DNA from: Nocardia terrae
Lineage (GTDB): Bacteria > Actinomycetota > Actinomycetes > Mycobacteriales > Mycobacteriaceae
Direction: 5' to 3'
DNA length: 64,000 nt
Assembly (NCBI RefSeq): GCF_009760405.1
Contig: NZ_WRPP01000010.1
Location: 1 to 64,000, forward strand
Shown in pieces: positions 25,913-34,638 of this stretch (position 1 is its first letter; every line of letters begins with the position of its first letter). The notes beneath the pieces are model-generated. The model saw nothing but the letters and a program-made list of their open reading frames with translations, had not been told where the DNA came from and made no database searches. The position numbers and the translations under genes were made by a program.

Positions 25913-26251
25913 ATGGCCTGGGTCTACCTGCTCATCGCATCCGTCTTCGAGGTCGTCTTCGCCCTGGCGACCAATGCCACCCACGGCTTCACCGTGCTCG
26001 GCCCGTCCCTGCTCACCGCGGCCGCGGCCGCGGGCGGCATCTTCTTCCTGAGCCTGGCGCTGAAATCCCTCGACGTCGGTGTCGGCTACACGGTCTGGAC
26101 CGGCATCGGCTCGGTCGGCACCGTGCTGCTGGGTTCGGTGGTCTTCCACGAGGCCATCACCCCCGCCAAGGCGCTGGCCTTCGTCCTGATCATCGGGGGA
26201 GTCCTCGGTCTGAAGATCGCCGACAAGTTCTCCGCCGCACCCGCCGCCTGA
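25913..26251 (+). CDS. Small multidrug resistance (SMR) exporter, first subunit
   Basis: The 112-aa protein has four membrane helices and the SMR signature (MAWVYLLIASVFEVVFAL with the conserved Glu14, SLDVGVGYTVWTGIG, GVLGLKIAD). Such proteins exchange protons for quaternary cations or guanidinium. It is followed after 37 bp by a second SMR gene, which points to a paired heterodimer as in EbrAB or YkkCD. Confidence 0.92.
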   Translation: MAWVYLLIASVFEVVFALATNATHGFTVLGPSLLTAAAAAGGIFFLSLALKSLDVGVGYTVWTGIGSVGTVLLGSVVFHEAITPAKALAFVLIIGGVLGLKIADKFSAAPAA

Positions 26252-26288
26252 AACCGCTTACGCCCGAACATCTTCCGAGGAGTCCGTC

Positions 26289-26609
26289 ATGTCCTGGATC
26301 TACCTGCTGATCGCCGCCGTCTTCGAGATCGCCTTCGCGCTGGGCACCAATGCCACCCGGGGCTTCACCCGCTTGTGGCCGTCGGTCTTCACCCTGCTCG
26401 CCGCGGCCGGTGGCATCTTCACCCTGAGCCTGGCCCTGCGCACCCTGGATGTCGGTGTCGGCTACACCATTTGGACCGGAATCGGCTCCATCGGCACCGT
26501 CGTCCTCGGCGCATTGATCTACAAGGAGAAGATCACCGCCCCGAAACTGGTCGCCTTCGCCTCGATCATCGCCGGCGCCCTGGTCCTGCGCCTGGCCTCC
26601 GGAGCCTGA
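26289..26609 (+). CDS. SMR exporter, second subunit
   Basis: The 106-aa protein is a homologue of its upstream neighbour, with four helices, the conserved Glu in AAVFEIAFALGTNA and LDVGVGYTIWTGIGSIG. Its ATG follows CCGAGGAGTCCGTC. Two diverged copies in one operon suggest an obligate heterodimer with opposite membrane orientation. Confidence 0.92.
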   Translation: MSWIYLLIAAVFEIAFALGTNATRGFTRLWPSVFTLLAAAGGIFTLSLALRTLDVGVGYTIWTGIGSIGTVVLGALIYKEKITAPKLVAFASIIAGALVLRLASGA

Positions 26610-26682
26610 CCCGGACCGACCGCGGGTTCGCTAGAGTGGAGGATTCGGGGGCCCGTGGGCCACACCGGATTGGGGAGGATTC

Positions 26683-27312
26683 ATGATGTCCGACAACGAT
26701 TCCCGATTTCCTCGGCTGCGGCGGATGGTGCGGCGCGCGACGGAGGCCGTGGCCCAGGGTCCGGCACCCGTCGGCGCGCCGCCCGCGCAGGTCGGCGACC
26801 TTCCGGTCGCCGAGAGCGTGACCCTGCGGATGCCCTCGCGCAAAGTGTGCCCGCGGCTGCCGGAATGGGTGTTCACCCTCAATGGGTCCGAATTCCAGAA
26901 GATGCTCGACTGCGATCACCCGCTGCCTCCGGCCCTGACGGTGAGCGACTACCTCGCACACCAGCAGCGGCACTTGGCGATCCGGCTGGTCATGGATCCG
27001 CCCAATGGGCGCAAACCGCGCAGCGTGGTCGAGTTCGTCCAGCGCTGCGACGCCGAGGAACTGCGCGCGATCTGGGCCGAAACCCTCGGCGGCGATGCCC
27101 TCATCGCCACCGCCACGGCGGGCCCGCTGCCCGCGCTCTCCCTGCTCGCCGCCGAAATGCTGGACCGCGCACACCGCTGGCAGGACCTGCTCGAACTCGA
27201 GCACGCCAGTGAGGTGGCCGGATTCCGGGCGAGAGAGCTCTTCAAGGACTACGTGCACGGCGACCGCGCCGAGGCCGCCAATCTCGACTGGGGAGCCACC
27301 GGCAGGATCTGA
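26683..27312 (+). CDS. Conserved-looking hypothetical protein, function unknown
   Basis: The 209-aa product has a basic N-terminus (RFPRLRRMVRRATEAVAQ), a Pro/Ala linker, then a mostly helical region with VCPRLPEWVFTLNGSEFQKML and FVQRCDAEELRAIWAETLGGD. No signal peptide, membrane helix or catalytic motif is visible. Codon use is typical of the genome, so it is a real gene. It sits between the SMR pair and the OpuC operon without clear linkage to either. I do not recognise the family. Confidence 0.7.
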   Translation: MMSDNDSRFPRLRRMVRRATEAVAQGPAPVGAPPAQVGDLPVAESVTLRMPSRKVCPRLPEWVFTLNGSEFQKMLDCDHPLPPALTVSDYLAHQQRHLAIRLVMDPPNGRKPRSVVEFVQRCDAEELRAIWAETLGGDALIATATAGPLPALSLLAAEMLDRAHRWQDLLELEHASEVAGFRARELFKDYVHGDRAEAANLDWGATGRI

Positions 27313-27400
27313 TCGGCCGACGCCGGTTGCCGCATTACCGGTATGGGGCCGTCGCGTCCGGGATAGTCTCCGAGACAGCGGGATACGGGATGGGGACTCT

Positions 27401-28048
27401 GTGGACGCGCTCTGGCGGTTCCTGGTGACACGGCGGCATCAGCTGCTCGTCGATTCGTATCTGCACGTGTCGGCGGTGGTGCAGTCGCTGCTGATCGCGA
27501 CCGTGGTGGCGGTGATCGTCGCGGTGCTGGTGTACCGCAGTCCGTTCGGATCCTCCGCGGCCACGGCGGCCGCCAGCGCGATCTTGACCGTGCCGTCGTT
27601 CGCGCTGCTGGGGTTGCTGATCCCGGTGCTGGGGCTGGGTGTCGCACCGACTGTCGCCGCGCTGGTGGTGTACGCGCTGCTGCCGATTCTGCGCAATGCG
27701 ATCATCGGGTTGTCGTCGGTGGATCCGGCCGTGGTGGATGCCGCGCGCGGGGTCGGAATGAACCGGTGGCGGGTGCTGGCCGTGATCGAACTCCCGCTGG
27801 CGTGGCCCGCGATCCTCACCGGCATGCGGGTGAGCACCCAGCTGATCATGGGCATTCTCGCGCTCGCCGCCTACGCGAAGGGGCCCGGGCTGGGCAATGT
27901 CATCCTGTCCGGGTTGTCGCGGCTCGGCAGTCCGAACGCGGTGCCGCAGGCCCTGACCGGGACCGTACTGGTCATCGTGCTCGCGCTGCTGCTCGACGGC
28001 GTATTCCTGCTCGTCGGACGATTCACCACCTCGAAGGGGCTGCGATGA
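27401..28048 (+). CDS. OpuC-type osmolyte ABC permease, first subunit
   Basis: The 215-aa permease has about five helices and the EAA loop DAARGVGMNRWRVLAVIELP that contacts the ATPase. With the next three genes it forms a betaine/carnitine/choline-type uptake system (OpuC/ProU/OpuB family). The start is GTG 27401; the stop overlaps the ATPase start (ATGA). Confidence 0.88.
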   Translation: MDALWRFLVTRRHQLLVDSYLHVSAVVQSLLIATVVAVIVAVLVYRSPFGSSAATAAASAILTVPSFALLGLLIPVLGLGVAPTVAALVVYALLPILRNAIIGLSSVDPAVVDAARGVGMNRWRVLAVIELPLAWPAILTGMRVSTQLIMGILALAAYAKGPGLGNVILSGLSRLGSPNAVPQALTGTVLVIVLALLLDGVFLLVGRFTTSKGLR

Positions 28049-29199
28049 GCGGCGGGGCTTCCGTGTCCGGTGTCGGGATAGTTCTCGATTCCGTATCCAA
28101 ATACTATGCGGGCCAGCCGGATCCGGCCGTGGACGCGGTCTCGATGTCGATCCCCGCGGGCGAGATCGTGGTGCTGGTCGGGCCGTCCGGCTGCGGCAAG
28201 ACGACCACGCTGCGCATGATCAACCGCCTCATCGAACCCAGCTCCGGCACCATCTCCATCGGCGACCGCGACGCCGCCGCCATGAATCCGGACGAATTGC
28301 GGCGCGGCATCGGGTATTCGATCCAGCAGGCCGGGCTGTTCCCGCACATGACGGTGGCCAAGAACGTCGCCACCGTGCCCGGGCTGCTCGGCTGGGATCG
28401 CAAGCGGACCGCGGCACGGGTCGACGAGATGCTCGAGCTGGTCGGACTGGATCCGGGGACCTATCGGGGGCGGTATCCACGGCAGCTGTCGGGCGGGCAG
28501 CAGCAGCGGGTCGGGGTGGCCCGCGCACTGGCCGCCGATCCGCCGGTGTTGTTGATGGACGAGCCCTTCGGCGCGGTCGACCCGATCACCCGCGGGCTGC
28601 TGCAGGACGAATTGCTGCGCCTGCAGGCCGAATTGGGCAAGACGATCGTGTTCGTCACCCACGATTTCAGCGAAGCGGTCAAGCTCGGGGATCGAATCGC
28701 GGTGCTCGGCAACGGATCACGCATCCTGCAGTACGACACCCCGGCGGCCATCCTGGCGCGTCCGGCCGATGAGACGGTCGCGGGGTTCGTCGGCGCGGAC
28801 GCCTCTCTCAAGCAGCTGACACTGACGCGGGTCGGCGACGTGGAACTCGAAGACTGCCCGACCGCGGTCGAGGGCGAATCCGTCGAGGTCTTGCGCGCGG
28901 CACTCGCGGGCCGGGACCGGCCGTGGGCATTGATCCTGGATGAGCAGCGGCGGCCGCTGCGGTGGGTGTCGGCCGGGCAGCTCGCGATCGCGCAGTCGCT
29001 GCGCGAGGTCGGCAGCCCGGTCGCGCAGACGCTGTCGGCGCGGTCGACGCTGCAGGCAGCGCTCGAATCGCTGCTCGCCGAGCAGACCGCGACCGCCGTG
29101 ATCACCGGTGCGCATGGCGAATACGCGGGCCTGATCACGATCGACACCCTGGTCGCGCATCTGGCGACCCTGCGCGACGAGCACGGGCCGACCGCATGA
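28045..29199 (+). CDS. OpuC-type osmolyte ABC ATPase with C-terminal CBS-like region
   Basis: The 384-aa protein has Walker A GPSGCGKTTT, the signature LSGGQQQRVGVARAL, Walker B VLLMDEPFGAVD and the switch His in FVTHDFSEAVKLGD. The C-terminal 130 residues form two CBS-like repeats (VAQTLSARSTLQAALESLL, GLITIDTLVAHLA) that in OpuA sense ionic strength or c-di-AMP. It overlaps both neighbouring permease genes by 4 bp, indicating strict co-expression. Confidence 0.93.
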   Translation: MSGGASVSGVGIVLDSVSKYYAGQPDPAVDAVSMSIPAGEIVVLVGPSGCGKTTTLRMINRLIEPSSGTISIGDRDAAAMNPDELRRGIGYSIQQAGLFPHMTVAKNVATVPGLLGWDRKRTAARVDEMLELVGLDPGTYRGRYPRQLSGGQQQRVGVARALAADPPVLLMDEPFGAVDPITRGLLQDELLRLQAELGKTIVFVTHDFSEAVKLGDRIAVLGNGSRILQYDTPAAILARPADETVAGFVGADASLKQLTLTRVGDVELEDCPTAVEGESVEVLRAALAGRDRPWALILDEQRRPLRWVSAGQLAIAQSLREVGSPVAQTLSARSTLQAALESLLAEQTATAVITGAHGEYAGLITIDTLVAHLATLRDEHGPTA

Positions 29200-29972
29200 C
29201 CACCCGCGCCGTCACCGGACCGCCCGCCACCGCGACCGCGCGCCGCGCCGAACGCCTGCGGCTGCTCGTCCAGCCGCTGTTCGTCGCCGTACTCACCGCC
29301 GGCGTACTGACATGGGCCTTCACCCGCACACTCAGCACCACGCAGCGGGCGAGCATGAACGCGGCCACTATCGTGACCGTCACCCGGCAGCACGTGGCGA
29401 TCACGATCGCTGTGGTGGCCATCGTGCTCGCGGTCGCGGTGCCGCTGGGCACACTGGTCACCAGGCCGGGATTCCGCCGTCTCGCACCGGTTTTCATCGG
29501 CATCGCCAATATCGGCGCCGCCGCCCCTGCGATCGGGTTGATCGTGCTGTTCTACCTGGTCACCCGCACCACCGGATTCTGGATAGGGGTGGCCCCGATC
29601 GCGTTCTATTCCTTGCTTCCGGTGCTGCGCAATACGATTCTCGGCTATCAACAGGTCGATCCGACCGTGGTGGACGCGGGGCGCGGACAGGGCATGTCGC
29701 CCGCAACGGTGTTGCTGCGCATCGAATTTCCGCTCGCGGTGCCCTACATCCTGGCGGGCGTGCGCACCTCGCTGGTGCTGGCCGTCGGCACCGCGACGCT
29801 GTCGTTCCTGGTGAGCGCCGGTGGGCTCGGCATCCTGATCGACACCGGATACAAGCTGCGCGACAACGTCACCCTGGTGGTCGGCGCGGTGCTCGCGGTC
29901 GCGCTGGCCCTGCTCGTCGACTGGCTCGGGGCGCTGGCCCAACGGTTCCTCGGGCCCAGGGGGCTGCGATGA
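29196..29972 (+). CDS. OpuC-type osmolyte ABC permease, second subunit
   Basis: The 258-aa permease has about six helices and the EAA loop DAGRGQGMSPATVLLRIEFP. It probably pairs with the first permease as a heterodimer around the ATPase. Its ATG overlaps the ATPase stop, and its stop overlaps the start of the binding-protein gene. Confidence 0.9.
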   Translation: MTTRAVTGPPATATARRAERLRLLVQPLFVAVLTAGVLTWAFTRTLSTTQRASMNAATIVTVTRQHVAITIAVVAIVLAVAVPLGTLVTRPGFRRLAPVFIGIANIGAAAPAIGLIVLFYLVTRTTGFWIGVAPIAFYSLLPVLRNTILGYQQVDPTVVDAGRGQGMSPATVLLRIEFPLAVPYILAGVRTSLVLAVGTATLSFLVSAGGLGILIDTGYKLRDNVTLVVGAVLAVALALLVDWLGALAQRFLGPRGLR

Positions 29973-30946
29973 GACCGGGGAAGTGGCTGTGCTGCACCGT
30001 GATCGGGGTTCTGCTGCTCTTGAGCGGATGCGGTCTGGAATCCGGCAGTGCCGTGCCGCTGCGAGTCGGCCCGGGCAGCATCCACCCGATACCCGCGCTG
30101 CACGGGGTGACGGTGACCGTCGGCTCCAAGGACTTCACCGAACAGAACATCCTCGGCTATCTGATCGAATTCGCGCTGTCCGCCGCCGGGGCGAATGTGC
30201 GTGACCTGACGAATATCCAAGGCTCCAACAGCCTTCGGGACGCTCAGTTGCACGGTCAGATCGACGTGGCCTACGACTACACCGGCACCGGCTGGGTGAA
30301 CTACCTCGGCCGCGAGACTCCCGTCCCGGACGAACGCGGCCAGTTCGAGGCGGTCCGCGACGCCGACCGCGCCGCCCACTCCATGGTGTGGACCGACATG
30401 GCCCCCATGAACAACACCTACGCGTTGGTGACCAGCAGTCGCACCGCGCGGGACACCGGCGTGACCACCATCTCCGACTACGCGGCCCTGATCGCCAAGG
30501 ATCCCGCCGCCGCGGGCACCTGCGTCGGCACCGAATTCAATGTCCGCCCCGACGGATTCCCCGGCCTGGCCGCCAAATACGGCATCGACCCGGGCAAGGT
30601 CCACAAGCAGATTGTCCAGGACGCCCTCGTCTACCAGGCCACCGCCGACGCCCGCCAATGCCGCTTCGGCTCGGTGGCCGCCACCGACGGCCGCATCCCC
30701 GCGCTCGACCTGGTCCTGCTGAAGGACGACCGCTCGTTCTTCCCGAAATACAACGCGGCCCTGGTGCTGCGCGCCGACTTCGACCGCGCCCACCCCGATA
30801 TCGCTGCCCTCATGGCCCCGATCTCGGCCCTGCTCACCAATCCGGTGATCACCGAACTCAACCGCAAGGTCGACGTCGAGGGCCGCGAACCGGCCGACGT
30901 GGCCCGCGACTGGATGGTCGAGCAGGGCTTCGTCACCGCGCGGTGA
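29969..30946 (+). CDS. OpuC-type osmolyte-binding lipoprotein
   Basis: The 325-aa protein has a lipoprotein signal peptide (VIGVLLLLSGCG, lipidated Cys near residue 22) and the OpuAC fold start VTVGSKDFTEQNILGYLIE. QLHGQIDVAYDYTGTGWVNYLG contains Tyr/Trp residues of the kind that form the aromatic cage for quaternary ammonium ligands. It is the last gene of the four-gene operon. A hairpin starts at its final codons. Confidence 0.92.
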   Translation: MRPGKWLCCTVIGVLLLLSGCGLESGSAVPLRVGPGSIHPIPALHGVTVTVGSKDFTEQNILGYLIEFALSAAGANVRDLTNIQGSNSLRDAQLHGQIDVAYDYTGTGWVNYLGRETPVPDERGQFEAVRDADRAAHSMVWTDMAPMNNTYALVTSSRTARDTGVTTISDYAALIAKDPAAAGTCVGTEFNVRPDGFPGLAAKYGIDPGKVHKQIVQDALVYQATADARQCRFGSVAATDGRIPALDLVLLKDDRSFFPKYNAALVLRADFDRAHPDIAALMAPISALLTNPVITELNRKVDVEGREPADVARDWMVEQGFVTAR

Positions 30947-30970
30947 CGGATCGTCACCGTCACCGCGCGG
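30936..30970. terminator. Bidirectional terminator hairpin
   Basis: CCGCGCGGTGACG pairs perfectly with CGTCACCGCGCGG over 13 bp around 9 bases. An alternative 8-bp stem with a 3-base loop fits inside it. It lies between two convergent genes and can serve both. Confidence 0.75.
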
Positions 30971-30977
30971 CCGGCCG

Positions 30978-31193
30978 TCAGCAGAAGACGGCGGCGGCCA
31001 CCGTGGTGCAGCCGGGCGGGACGAAGCCCTGCGAGCCCGTGTAGGGCGAGCCCGCGATCGGCTGCGGCGCTTGCACTTCCGGCGTGGCCGACGGCTGATC
31101 CAGCGTGATCTCGGCGAGGGCGTTCCCGGTGCCGAGCATCAGCACCGCGGCGCTCGCGACAAACGTTCCTGCGGCCAAACGCTTGATGGACAA
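30978..31193 (-). CDS. Small secreted protein, function unknown
   Basis: The 71-aa product (MSIKRLAAGTFVASAAVLM) has a clear Sec signal peptide cleaved near NALAE. The mature part of about 42 residues is Pro-rich and has two cysteines (GCTT, final C). The start is TTG at 31193, preceded by GAGAGGA; the frame is open to 31259. The family is not recognised; many such short exported proteins occur in Nocardia. Confidence 0.65.
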   Translation of the reverse strand: MSIKRLAAGTFVASAAVLMLGTGNALAEITLDQPSATPEVQAPQPIAGSPYTGSQGFVPPGCTTVAAAVFC

Positions 31194-31355
31194 TTCGGAT
31201 CCTCTCGTTCGTGAATGTCTACCGAACAGTAGGACCTGCGGGGAAATTCTCCACGCCACGAATTCTGTTGCCCCCCAATGCTTGGGGCGTGACAGGTCGA
31301 ATTCGGGATTGCGTGCGGCGGATGGCGTGAAATGTCCCCTTTTCGGCGTGAATCG

Positions 31356-31835
31356 TTACTTGTTCGGGCGGCGTTGCCCGGATACGGACGCCGCCGGTCG
31401 TGGCCAGGGGCGGCCGTGATAGCGCTCGATCGCCGTATTGAACCGTTCGAGATAGGAAGCGAGGTTCGCCACTTCTTCCTCGGGCCAGTCGGCGAGAATC
31501 GCGTCGAGATGGCGAATACTCTGCGCGCGTTCGTCTTCCAAGGTCGCATCGCCCTCGGGCGTGACCCGGAATTTGCGCGCGATTCCGCCGTCGGGGTCGG
31601 GAATGCGTTCCAGTAAGCCGGATTTCATCATGGCGGCGGTCTGGCGGTTGAGCGTGGAGACATCCAGGGCGAGGGCCTCGCTGAGTTGCCCGATGGACAG
31701 CGGCCCATTGGTGCGCAGCAGGCTCAGGATCGTGTACGCGCTGCGGTCGAGGCGGTGGTCGCCCTTGCGTGAGATCAGGCTGTAGCGCCCGAAGAGCATC
31801 GCCTCGAACTCGAGCAAGTCGGTGGGTTTGGTCAA
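31356..31835 (-). CDS. MarR-family transcriptional regulator, divergent from the MFS gene
   Basis: The 159-aa protein has a MarR winged helix (YTILSLLRTNGPLSIGQLSE, LDVSTLNRQTAAMMKSGLLE, FRVTPEGDATLEDE). I chose the TTG at 31835, which follows GGAAGGAACGGA; in-frame sequence upstream crosses the probable operator. It is divergent from an MFS exporter and most likely represses it. Confidence 0.85.
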   Translation of the reverse strand: MTKPTDLLEFEAMLFGRYSLISRKGDHRLDRSAYTILSLLRTNGPLSIGQLSEALALDVSTLNRQTAAMMKSGLLERIPDPDGGIARKFRVTPEGDATLEDERAQSIRHLDAILADWPEEEVANLASYLERFNTAIERYHGRPWPRPAASVSGQRRPNK

Positions 31836-31915
31836 ATCCGTTCCTTCCACTGATCGGCGTCGACCTGCGGTCCGTTCCGCGCGCCCATGCCTACACCCTA
31901 CGTGATGTGTATGGC

Positions 31916-31951
31916 GCACTCGATATGCATCATGCATTGAGTGTGTATAGT
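31916..31951. promoter_or_regulatory. Operator and -10 box of the MFS gene
   Basis: GCACTC...ATGCAT-C-ATGCAT...GAGTG forms an imperfect inverted repeat at 31916-31943, unlike the GC-rich surroundings. TATAGT at 31946-31951 is a perfect -10 box for the MFS gene, with a start site near 31957. A repressor on the repeat would cover the -35 position. Confidence 0.55.
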
Positions 31952-31986
31952 GCACATGATTGCTTCGTAGTGCTGAGGAGATGCAC

Positions 31987-33432
31987 GTGACCCAACCCGA
32001 TGCCACGCCGCGGACCGGCGGCATTCTCGCGGTGCTGGCCTATACCGGCATCGTCGCCTCGCTCATGCAGACGCTGGTGGTGCCGCTGCTGGGCGAGCTG
32101 CCGCGAATCCTGAACTCGACGGCGTCCAACACCTCGTGGGTCGTCACCATCACGCTGTTGGTCGCGGCCGTGGCCACCCCGGTCGCCGGGCGCCTCGGCG
32201 ACATGTACGGCAAGCGTCGGATGATGATCGCCTCGACCGTGCCGCTGATCATCGGCTCGGTGACCTGTGCGCTCGCCGGATCCCTGGTGCCGATGATCGT
32301 CGGCCGCGGCCTGCAGGGGCTCGGTGTCGGCGTGATCCCGCTGGCCATCGCGCTGCTGCGCGACGTCATGCCGCCGCAGCGGCTCGGCGCGTCCATCGCG
32401 CTGATCAGCTCGTCGCTGGGCATCGGCGGTGCGCTCGGCCTGCCGCTGGCCTCGGCGGTCACCCAGTACAGCAACTGGCGCGTAATGTTCTGGGTCGCAG
32501 CGGTTCTGGTCGCGGTCGCCACGGCACTGCTGGTGGTCTTCGTGCCCGAGGGCGCGGCCGAAGGGTCGAGCGGGCGCTTCGATTTCCCGGGCGCGCTGCT
32601 GCTCGGCGCGGGCCTCGTGGCGCTGCTGCTTCCGGTGTCCAAGGGTGCCGCGTGGGGCTGGACCAGCGGTGCGACCCTGGGCCTGTTCGCCACGTCGGTC
32701 CTGGTTCTGCTGGTGTGGGGCCGGTGGGAGCTGCGCGCGCCCGAACCCCTGGTCGACCTGCGGATCACCGCCCGCCCGCAGGTGCTGGTCACCAATCTCG
32801 CCAGTATCGCCCTCGGCGTCGGCATGTACGCCCTGCAACTGAGTGTGCCGCAGCTGCTGCAGCTTCCGAAGGCCCTCGGCTACGGCCTCGGGCAGTCCAT
32901 GCTGGCCATGGGCCTGTGGATGGCCCCGGGCGGCCTGATGATGATGCTGATCTCCCCGGTCGGCGCGAAACTCTCGGCCCTGCGCGGCCCGAAGTTCACC
33001 CTCACCACCGGCGCCCTGGTCATGGCTATCGGCTACGGCATCGCCCTGCCGCTGATGGGCTCGGTCTGGGGTCTGCTCGTGGTCACCATCGTCTGCAGCT
33101 CGGGCGTCGCCTTCGCCTACGGCGCCATGCCCGCCCTCATCATGGGCGCGGTCCCGCTCTCGGAAACCGCCGCCGCCAACAGCTTCAACACCCTGATGCG
33201 CTCCATCGGCACCTCGGTCTCCTCGGCGGTCGTCGGCGCCGTCCTGGCCCAGCTGACGGTATCCCTCGGCGGCCACTCCATCCCGACCGAACACGGCTTC
33301 CGCGTCGTGTTCGTCATCGGCTCCGCGGTAGCCCTGCTCGCCGCCGTGATCGCCGCCGCGATCCCGGTCCGCCGCAGCATGCGCGGGTCGGCCGCCCCGA
33401 CCGTCGAACCGATCGGCGCGTCCCGCTCCTGA
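31987..33432 (+). CDS. MFS drug exporter, DHA2 (14-helix) family
   Basis: The 481-aa transporter has about 14 helices, the loop motif GRLGDMYGKRRMM and motif C-like GIGGALGLPLASAVTQYSNWR. It is likely a proton-coupled drug or metabolite exporter. The GTG at 31987 has GAGGAG at the right distance; the ATG at 31981 is too close to it. It is divergent from a MarR gene and closed by a 14-bp hairpin. Confidence 0.9.
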   Translation: MTQPDATPRTGGILAVLAYTGIVASLMQTLVVPLLGELPRILNSTASNTSWVVTITLLVAAVATPVAGRLGDMYGKRRMMIASTVPLIIGSVTCALAGSLVPMIVGRGLQGLGVGVIPLAIALLRDVMPPQRLGASIALISSSLGIGGALGLPLASAVTQYSNWRVMFWVAAVLVAVATALLVVFVPEGAAEGSSGRFDFPGALLLGAGLVALLLPVSKGAAWGWTSGATLGLFATSVLVLLVWGRWELRAPEPLVDLRITARPQVLVTNLASIALGVGMYALQLSVPQLLQLPKALGYGLGQSMLAMGLWMAPGGLMMMLISPVGAKLSALRGPKFTLTTGALVMAIGYGIALPLMGSVWGLLVVTIVCSSGVAFAYGAMPALIMGAVPLSETAAANSFNTLMRSIGTSVSSAVVGAVLAQLTVSLGGHSIPTEHGFRVVFVIGSAVALLAAVIAAAIPVRRSMRGSAAPTVEPIGASRS

Positions 33433-33451
33433 AAACGCCGATCACGCATGG

Positions 33452-33485
33452 CGATCCGCCGGAACCCGCTCGTTCCGGCGGATCG
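33452..33485. terminator. Hairpin between MFS and VOC genes
   Basis: CGATCCGCCGGAAC and GTTCCGGCGGATCG form a perfect 14-bp stem around 6 bases. It lies between convergent genes, 20 bp after the MFS stop and 6 bp after the VOC stop on the other strand. Confidence 0.8.
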
Positions 33486-33490
33486 ACCAC

Positions 33491-33988
33491 TCACGACGGC
33501 GAGTGCCGGGCCGGGGAACGATCCGTCCCCGGGCTGAGCGGTGAACCCGTGAAATCGACCTGGTCCGGGCGCATCTCGACATCGGCGAATCCGTTGGGTG
33601 GGTCGGTGTAGAGGCGGATACACAGGTCGTCGGGGGTGCGGAATTCGATCAGGTGGCCGATGAAGCCGGTGGTGACGGGTGAATGGTCGATGCCGAGCCC
33701 GTCCAGGTGAGTCACCCACCGGCGTAGTGCGTCGAGGTCGGTCACGCCGAAAGTGACCGGGTCAGAGCCCGCGGCCGCCGTGGTCGCGGCGGGGGACAGG
33801 CGTAATTCGAGCGGGATGTTCACGCCGGGAAGCGACATGATGACCGCGAAGACCGTGCCGTCGGGGTGGCGGTGATCGAACTTGCGGACATGGGTTGCGG
33901 CCATGGCGGTTTCGAACCAGGCGATGGCGGTCGGGAGATCGGAGACAGGGATCTTCAAGTGGTGGACGCCCGTCAGGCGTGGATTCAT
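33491..33988 (-). CDS. VOC/glyoxalase-family protein
   Basis: The 165-aa protein has the vicinal-oxygen-chelate pattern: GVHHLKIPVSDLPTAIAWFE at the start with a metal-type His, a central FDHRHPDG and GHLIEFRTPDDLCIRLY at the end with His and Glu. It may be a dioxygenase, a glyoxalase or a resistance protein; the substrate is unknown. The ATG at 33988 is preferred. It is divergent from a MarR gene. Confidence 0.87.
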   Translation of the reverse strand: MNPRLTGVHHLKIPVSDLPTAIAWFETAMAATHVRKFDHRHPDGTVFAVIMSLPGVNIPLELRLSPAATTAAAGSDPVTFGVTDLDALRRWVTHLDGLGIDHSPVTTGFIGHLIEFRTPDDLCIRLYTDPPNGFADVEMRPDQVDFTGSPLSPGTDRSPARHSPS

Positions 33989-34022
33989 GGGGCGAGCGCC
34001 TTTCCCGGTGACCGGAGTAACT

Positions 34023-34051
34023 TTGACGGCCATGTAGTTAGGTGCCATATT
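34023..34051 (+). promoter_or_regulatory. Promoter of the MarR gene with operator in the spacer
   Basis: TTGACG (34023-34028) and CATATT (34046-34051) are 17 bp apart. The start site would fall at about 34058, which is the GTG start codon, so the transcript is probably leaderless. The spacer contains TAGTTAGGT, which recurs at 34620-34628. Confidence 0.6.
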
Positions 34052-34057
34052 AGATTC

Positions 34058-34582
34058 GTGACCACGGATCCGGAAGACCTGAACGCTCCCACGCTGGCGC
34101 AGGCGCGGTCGCAATTGCGGCGCTATGGTCTCGAATCCGAGGTCGATCCCCGGGCCGTGCTGGTGGCGGTGCGGCTGCTGGCGGCGGGGGCGAAGCTCGG
34201 GCAGGCGACGGAGGTGCACTTCGCGCGGTTCGGGCTCTCGGCCGGGCGGTATCGACTGCTGGCCGCGCTCGAAGACGCCGAGGGTGAGCTGTCGCCGTCG
34301 CGGCTGGCGGCCATCCTGGGAGTCACGCGCGCAACGGTTACCGGACTGATCGATGGGCTCGAACAGCAAGGGCTGGTGTGTCGGCGGGCCTCGGCCGAGG
34401 ACGGCCGCGCGGTGACGGTGGTGCTGACCGCGCGCGGCGCGCAGAAGCTGCGGGAGGTGGCGCCGGAGCACTTCGGCCGCCTGCAGTCGATGGTCGGCGC
34501 GCTGACCCGCGAGGAGCGCGAGGTCTTCCTGGATCTGCTCGAGCGCATCAGCCGCGGGGTCGGCGCGCTCACCGACGACTGA
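34058..34582 (+). CDS. MarR-family transcriptional regulator
   Basis: The 174-aa protein has a long N-terminal helix region and a MarR DNA-binding domain (SPSRLAAILGVTRATVTGLIDGL, wing SAEDGRAVTVVLTARG). The GTG at 34058 fits the predicted transcription start with no room for a ribosome site. The shared TAGTTAGGT element suggests that it controls itself, possibly the divergent VOC gene, and the downstream membrane protein/NmrA operon. Confidence 0.88.
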   Translation: MTTDPEDLNAPTLAQARSQLRRYGLESEVDPRAVLVAVRLLAAGAKLGQATEVHFARFGLSAGRYRLLAALEDAEGELSPSRLAAILGVTRATVTGLIDGLEQQGLVCRRASAEDGRAVTVVLTARGAQKLREVAPEHFGRLQSMVGALTREEREVFLDLLERISRGVGALTDD

Positions 34583-34617
34583 TCGGACCGGTACCGCCCA
34601 GCGGTTCGGTCTGCCCA

Positions 34618-34638
34618 TATAGTTAGGTAGCTAATTAG
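34618..34638. promoter_or_regulatory. Second TAGTTAGGT operator and -10 region
   Basis: TATAGT (34618-34623) is a good -10 box. It overlaps TAGTTAGGT and the inverted repeat TTAG-GTAG-CTAA. The next gene starts at 34639, so its 5' leader is very short or absent. Confidence 0.5.
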
